Under the pieces are notes generated by a model. The model was not told the origin of the DNA. It saw only the letters and a list, made by a program, of their open reading frames with translations, and searched no databases. From Megachile rotundata (taxonomy: Eukaryota > Arthropoda > Insecta > Hymenoptera > Megachilidae): 64,000 nucleotides of DNA. A program made the position numbers and the translations under genes. The DNA lies in assembly GCF_050947335.1 (NCBI RefSeq), contig NW_027473317.1:3596001-3660000 (forward strand), in the 5' to 3' direction. Below, piece by piece: positions 57,301-64,000 of the stretch (its first letter is position 1; every line of letters begins with the position of its first letter).

Positions 57301-60300
57301 TGTATGATTGTGATCGTATGATTGTGATTGTAAGATTGTGATTGTGTGATTGCGATTGTATGATTGTGACTGTATGATTGTGATAGTATGATTGTGATTG
57401 TATGATTGTGATCGTATGATTGTGATTCCTTGATTGCGATGGTGTGATTGTGATTGTATGATTGTGATTGTATGATTGTGATTGTATGATTGTGATTGTA
57501 TGATTGTGATTGTATGATTGTGATTGTATGATTGTGATTGTATGATTGTGATTGTATGATTGTGATTGTATGATTGTGATTGTATGATTGTGATGGTATG
57601 ATTGTGATTGTATGATTGTGATTATTTGATTGCGATTGTATGATTGCGATTGTATGATTGCGATTGTATGATTGCGATTTTATGATTGCGATTGTATGAT
57701 TGCGATTGTATGATTGCGATTGTATGATTGCGACTGTATGATTGCGATTGTATGATTGTGATTGTATGATTGTGATTGTATGATTGTGATTGTATGATTG
57801 TGATTGTATGATTGTCATTGTATGATTGTGATTGTATGATTGTGATTGCATGATTGTGATTGCATGATAGTGATTGCATGATTGTGATTGTATGATTGTG
57901 ATTGTATGATTGTGATTGTATGATTGTGATTGTATGATTGTGATTGTATGATTGTGATCGTATGATTGTGATTGTATGATTGTGATTGTATGATTGTGAT
58001 TGTATGATTGTGATTGTATGATTGTGATCGTATGATTGTGATTGTAGGATTGTGATTGTGTGATTGCGATTGTATGATTGTGACTGTATGATTGTGATTG
58101 TATGATTGTGATTGTATGATTGTGATCGTATGATTGTGATTCCTTGATTGCGATTGTATGATTGTGATTGTATGATTGTGATTGTATGATTGTGATTGTA
58201 TGATTGTCATTGTATGATTGTGATTGTATGATTGTGATTGTATGATTGTGATTGTATGATTGTGATTGTATGATTGTGATTGTATGATTGTGATTGTATG
58301 ATTGTGATGGTATGATTGTGATTGTATGATTGTGATTCTTTGATTGCGATTGTATGATTGCGATTGTACGATTGCGATTGTATGATTGCGATTGTATGAT
58401 TGTGATTGTATGATTGTGATTGTATGATAGTGATTGCATGATTGTGATTGTATGATTGTGATTGTATGATTGTGATTGTATGATTGTGATTTATGATTGT
58501 GATTGTATGATTGTGATTGTGTGATTGTGTTTGAATGATTTTGATTGTATGATTGTGATTGTGTGATTGTGATTGTATGATTGTGATTGTATGATTGTGA
58601 TTGTATGATTGTGTTTGTATGATTGTGATTGTGTGATTGTGATTGTGTGATTGTGATTGCGTGATTGTGATTGTATGATTGTGATTTTATGATTGTCATT
58701 GTATGATTGTGATTGTATGATTCTGATTGTATGATTGTGATTGCATGATTGTGATTGGATGATTGTGATTGTATGATTGTGATTGTATGATTGTGATTGT
58801 ATGATTGTGATTGTATGATTGTGATTGTATGATTGTGATCGTATGATTGTGGTTGTATAATTAAGGTTGTATGATTGCTTCTGTATGATTGTGATTGTAT
58901 GATTGCGATTGTATGATTGTGATTGTATGATTGTGATTGTATGATTGTGATTGCATGATTGTGATTGTATGATTGTGATTGTATGATTGTGATTGCATGA
59001 TTGTGACTGTATGATTGTGATTGTATGATTGTGATTGTATGATTGTGATTGTGTGATTTTGATTGTGTGATTGCGATTGTGTGATTGTGATTGTGAGATT
59101 GTGATTGTATGATTGTGATTGTATGATTGTGATTGTATGATTGTCATTGTATGATTGTGATTGTGTGATTGTGATTGTATGATTGTGATTGCATGATTGT
59201 GATTGTATGATAGTAATTGTATGATTGTGATCGTATGATTGTGATTGTAGAATTGTGATTGTATGATTGTGATCGTATAATTGTGATTGTATGATTGTGA
59301 TTGTATGATTCTGATTGTATGATTGTGATTGTATGATTGTGGTTGTATGATTGTGATTGTATGATTGTGATTGTATGATCGTGATTGTATGATCGTGATT
59401 GTGAGATTGTGATTGTATGATTGTGATTGTATGATTGTCATTGTATGATTGTGATTGTATGATTATGATTGTATGATTGTCATTGTATGATTGTGATTGT
59501 GTGATTGTGATTGTATGATTGTGATTGCATGATTGTGATTGTATGATAGTAATTGTATGATTGTGATCGTATGATTGTGATTGTAGAATTGTGATTGTAT
59601 GATTGTGATTGTATGATTGTGATTGTATGATTGTGATTGTATGATTGTGATTGTATGATTGTGATTGTATGATTGTGATTGTATGATTGTGATTGTATGA
59701 TTGTGATTGTATGATTGTGATTGTATGATTGTGATTGTATGATTGTGATTGTATGATTGTGATTGTATGATTGTGATTCTTTGATTGCGATTGTATGATT
59801 GCGATTGTACGATTGCGATTGTATGATTGCGATTGTATGATTGTGATTGTATGATTGTGATTGTATGATTGTGATTGTATGATTGTGATTGTATGATTGT
59901 GATTGTATGATTGTGATTGTATGATTGTGATTGTATGATTGTGATTGTATGATTGTGATTGCATGATTGTGATTGTATGATTGTGATCGTATGATTGTGA
60001 TTGTAGAATTGTGATTGTGTGATTGTGATTGTATGACTGTGATTGTATGACTGTGTTTGCATGATTGTGATTGTATGACGGTGATTGCGTGATTGTGATT
60101 GTATGATTGTGATTGTATGATTGTGATTGTATGATTGTGATTGTATGATTGTGATTGTATGATTGCGATTGTATGATTGTGATTGTATGATTGTGATTGT
60201 GTGATTGTGATCGTATGATTGCGATCGTATGATTGTGATCGTATAATTGTGATCGTATGATTGTGATTGTATGATTGTGACTGTATGATTGCGATTGTAT

Positions 60301-63300
60301 GATTGTGATTGTATGATCGGGATTGTATGATCGTGATTGTATGATTGTGATTTATGATTGTGATTGTATGATTGTGATTGTATGATTGTGTTTGCATGAT
60401 TGTGATTGTATGATTGTGATTGTGTGATTGTGATTATATGATTGTGATTGTATGACTGTGATTGTATGATTGTTTCTGCATGATTGTGATTGTATGATTG
60501 CGATTGTATGATTATGATTGTGTGATTGTGATTGTATGATTGTGATTGTGTGATTGTGATTGTATGATTGTGATTGTATGATTGTGATTGTATGATTGTG
60601 ATTGTATGATTGTGATTGTATGATTGTGATTGTATGATTGTGATTGTATGATAGTAATTGTATGATTGTGATCGTATGATTGTGATTGTATGATTGTGAT
60701 TGTATGATTGTGATTGTATGATTGTGATTGTATGATTGTGATTGTATGATTGTGATTGTATGATTGTGATTCTTTGATTGCGATTGTATGATTGCGATTG
60801 TACGATTGCGATTGTATGATTGCGATTGTATGATTGCGATTGTATGATTGTGATTGTATGATTGTGATTGTATGATTGTGATTGTATGATTGTGATTGTA
60901 TGATTGTGATTGTATGATTGTGATTGTATGATTGTGATTGTATGATTGTGATTGCATGATTGTGATTGTATGATTGTGATCGTATGATTGTGATTGTAGA
61001 ATTGTGATTGTATGATTGTGATTGTATGACTGTGATTGTATGACTGTGTTTGCATGATTGTGATTGTATGACGGTGATTGCGTGATTGTGATTGTATGAT
61101 TGTGATTGTATGATTGTGATTGTATGATTGTGATTGTATGATTGTGATTGTATGATTGCGATTGTATGATTGTGATTGTATGATTGTGATTGTGTGATTG
61201 TGATCGTATGATTGCGATCGTATGATTGTGATCGTATAATTGTGATCGTATGATTGTGATTGTATGATTGTGACTGTATGATTGCGATTGTATGATTGTG
61301 ATTGTATGATCGGGATTGTATGATCGTGATTGTATGATTGTGATTTATGATTGTGATTGTATGATTGTGATTGTATGATTGTGTTTGCATGATTGTGATT
61401 GTATGATTGTGATTGTGTGATTGTGATTATATGATTGTGATTGTATGACTGTGATTGTATGATTGTTTCTGCATGATTGTGATTGTATGATTGCGATTGT
61501 ATGATTATGATTGTGTGATTGTGATTGTATGATTGTGATTGTGTGATTGTGATTGTATGATTGTGATTGTATGATTGTGATTGTATGATTGTGATTGTAT
61601 GATTGTGATTGTATGATTGTGATTGTATGATTGTGATTGTATGATAGTAATTGTATGATTGTGATCGTATGATTGTGATTGTATGATTGTGATTGTATGA
61701 TTGTGATTGTATGATTGTGATCGTATGATTGTGGTTGTATGATTGTGATTGTATGATTGTGATTATATGATTGTGATTGTATGGTTGTGATTGTATGATA
61801 GTAATTGTATGATTGTGATTGTATGATTGGGATTGTGTGATTGTGATTGTATGGTTGTGATTGTATGATTGTGATTGTATGATTGCGATTGTATGATTGT
61901 GATTGTATGATTGTGATCGTATGATTGTGATCGTATGATTGTGGTCGTGTGATTGTGATTGTATGATTGTGATTGTATGATTGTGATTGTATGATTGCGA
62001 TTGTATGATTCTGATTGTATGATTGTGATTGTATGATTGTGATTGTATGGTCGTGATTGTATGATCGTGATTGTATGATCGTGATTGTGAGATCGTGATT
62101 GTATGATTGTGGTTGTATGATTGTGATTGTATGATTGTGATTGTATGACTGTGTTTGCATGATTGTGATTGTATGACGGTGATTGCGTGATTGTGATTGT
62201 ATGATTGTGATTGTATGATTGTGATTGTATGATTGTGATTGTATGATTGCGATTGTATAATTGCGATTGTATGATTGTGATGGTATGATTGTGATTGTAT
62301 GATTGTGATCGTATGATTGTGATTGTATGATCGGGATTGTATGATCGTGATTGTGAGATTGTGATTGTATGATTGTGATTGTATGATTGCGATTGTATGA
62401 TTGTGATTGTATGATTGTGATTGTATGATTGTGATCGTATGATTGTGATCGTATGATTGTGATCGTATAATTGTGATCGTATGATTGTGATTGTATGATT
62501 GTGATTGTATGATTGTGATTGTATGATCGGGATTGTATGATCGTGATTGTGAGATTGTGATTGTATGATTGTGATTGTATGATTGCGATTGTATGATTGT
62601 GATTGTATGATTGTGATCGTATGATTGTGATCGTATGATTGTGGTCGTGTGATTGTGATTGTATGATTGTGATTGTATGATTGTGATTGTATGAATGCGT
62701 TTGCATGATTGTGATTGTATGATTGTGATTGTGTGATTGTGATTGTATGATTGCGATTGTATGATTGTGATTGTATGATTGTTTCTGCATGATTGTGATT
62801 GTATGATTGCGATTGTATGATTATGATTGTGTGATTGTGATTGTATGATTGTGATTGTGTGATTGTGATTGTGAGATTGTGATTGTATGATTTTGATTGT
62901 ATGATCGTGATTGTATGATTGTGATTGTATGATTGTGATTGTATGATTGTGATCGTATGATTGTGATTGTAAGATTGTGATTGTGTGATTGTGATTGTAT
63001 GATTGTAATTGTATGATTGTGATTGTATGATTGTGATCATATGATTGTGATTGTAAGATTGTGATTGTGTGATTGTGAGTGTATGATTGTGATTGTATGA
63101 TTGTTTCTGCATGATTGTGATTGTATGATTGCGATTGTATGATTATGATTGTGTGATTGTGATTGTATGATTGTGATTGGGAGATTGTGATTGTATGATT
63201 GTGATTGTATGATTGTGATTGTATGATTGTGATTGTATGATTGTGATTGTATGACTGTGATTGTATGATTGCGATTGTATGATTCTGATTGTATGATTGT

Positions 63301-64000
63301 GGTTGTATGATTGTGATTGTATGATTGTGATCGTATGATTGTGATCGTATGATTGTGATCGTATGATTGTGATCGTATGATTGTGATCGTATGATTGTGA
63401 TCGTATGATTGTGATGGTATGATTGTGATTGTATGATTGTGATTGTATGATTGTGATTGTATGATTGTGATTGTATGATTGTGATTGTATGATTGTGATC
63501 GTATGATTGTGATTCTTTGATTGCGATTGTATGATTGTGATTGTATGATTGTGATTGTATGATTGTGATTGTATGATTGTGATTGTATGATTGTGATTGT
63601 ATGATTGTGATTGTATGATTGTGATTGTATGATTGTGATTGTATGATTGGCATCGTATGATTGTGGTTGTGTGATTGCGATTGTATGATTGCGACTGTAT
63701 GATTGTGATTGTATGATTGTGATTGTATGATTGTGATTGTATGATTATGATTGTATGATTGTCATTGTATGATTGTGATTGTGTGATTGTGATTGTATGA
63801 TTGTGATTGTATGATTGTGATTGTATGATTGTGATAGTATGATTGTGATTGTATGATTGTGATTGTATGATTGCGATTGTATGATTGCGATTGTATGATT
63901 GTGATTGTATGATTGTGATTGTATGATTGTGATCGTATGATTGTGATTGTATGATCGGGATTGTATGATCGTGATTGTAAAATTGTGATTGTATGATTGT
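51300..64000 (+). repeat. Distal duplication of the 4.2-15.8-kb region
   Basis: Variant order follows 4.2-15.8 kb in the same orientation. Matched positions are 4270 to 51365, 6027 to 53122, 8490 to 55571, 11806 to 58859 and 15791 to 63977. The offset drifts 47095, 47081, 47067, 47053, then jumps to 48046, 48172 and 48186 through a 993-bp duplication, a 126-bp gain and a single unit. The copy runs off the right edge of the window. Confidence 0.88.
59480..61400 (+). repeat. 993-bp tandem duplication private to the distal block
   Basis: The segment ending near 60.40 kb is repeated ending near 61.39 kb. GATTTAT 13-mers at about 60350 and 61343, GACGG units near 60.08 and 61.07 kb and GCGATCG units near 60.23 and 61.21 kb are 980-993 bp apart. 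The period 993 is 71 units minus one base, as expected from one 13-bp unit per copy. The homologous place at 12.4-13.35 kb has one copy. Confidence 0.82.

Larger units (their letters stand above)
1..64000 (+). repeat. 14-bp satellite array, unit GATTGTGATTGTAT, filling the window
   Basis: From first base to last the sequence is head-to-tail copies of one 14-bp unit in a single orientation. The consensus is two GATTGT hexamers plus AT, giving 7 T, 4 G, 3 A and no C on the + strand. Most units carry zero to two substitutions, usually at the same few positions: T4 or T10 to C, T6 to C, T12 to C, A13 to G, AT to GA, G7 to C, G5 to C, T4 to A. Length changes are rare and are mostly 13-bp units. 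I found no stretch of non-satellite sequence. The - strand consensus has no stop in any frame, while the + strand has TGA twice per unit, so open frames fall only on the - strand. Family, lineage and chromosomal location cannot be named from the sequence. Confidence 0.98.

Noticed and set aside
59463..63653. 1,396-codon - strand open frame and about 100 shorter ones as protein genes
   Set aside because: They follow from a repeat whose reverse complement has no stop in any frame. All frames give the same 14-residue repeat; starts are chance CAT variants and ends are TCA, TTA or CTA variants. No promoter-like, splice or unique coding sequence is visible.
1..64000. Telomeric repeat
   Set aside because: The G/T-rich strand without C resembles telomeric DNA. 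However, the unit has no run of Gs, is heavily diverged into HORs, and no chromosome end is seen. An interstitial or subtelomeric satellite remains possible.
1..64000. tRNA, rRNA or other structured RNA genes; transposon ends; target-site duplications
   Set aside because: I looked for breaks in the 14-bp pattern long enough to hold them and found none. The nearly C-free strand cannot form stable GC-paired stems.

Overview
The whole 64-kb window is one uninterrupted block of satellite DNA. The building block is a 14-bp unit, GATTGTGATTGTAT on the + strand. It can be read as two direct copies of the hexamer GATTGT followed by AT. At 14 bp per unit the window holds roughly 4,570 units. I see no unique-sequence gene, RNA gene, transposon, origin or other insertion anywhere, and both window edges lie inside the array. 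Every apparent reading frame is on the - strand. All are by-products of a unit whose reverse complement contains no stop codon, and I annotate none as a gene. A tandem array of this length and order points to eukaryotic nuclear heterochromatin (centromeric, pericentromeric, subtelomeric or B-chromosome-like). The lineage cannot be told from the sequence.

The information in the window lies in how variant units are arranged, which shows nested higher-order repeats (HORs). Bases 1-4207 match 5094-9300 at a period of about 5.09 kb. Bases 9301-14100 are a mosaic of related segments. Bases 14100-17000 are a 1.3-1.6-kb tandem duplication. Bases 17000-20950 are a mosaic that includes a second copy of the 4.75-5.75-kb segment. 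Bases 20950-48985 are three tandem units of about 9.2-9.5 kb, each with an internal 840-bp tandem duplication and a 3.44-kb sub-repeat. The second sub-repeat is cut short at the same place in units 1 and 2 but runs on in unit 3, to about 50.3 kb. Bases 50340-51300 are a junction mosaic. Bases 51300-64000 repeat the 4.2-15.8-kb region in the same orientation, 47.05-48.19 kb downstream, with an extra 993-bp tandem duplication and smaller indels. The window may therefore span a little more than one period of a super-repeat of about 47 kb.

I followed these relations with rare multi-base variants used as markers: AATTAAGG, GGCATCG, TTTCATTGCG, GATTGAGTG and runs of GATCG units. Their spacing is consistent to within a few 14-bp units. 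No genes are present to work together. The biology to be read here is satellite turnover: slippage at the 14-bp level, unequal exchange at 0.2-9 kb, and duplication at tens of kb.
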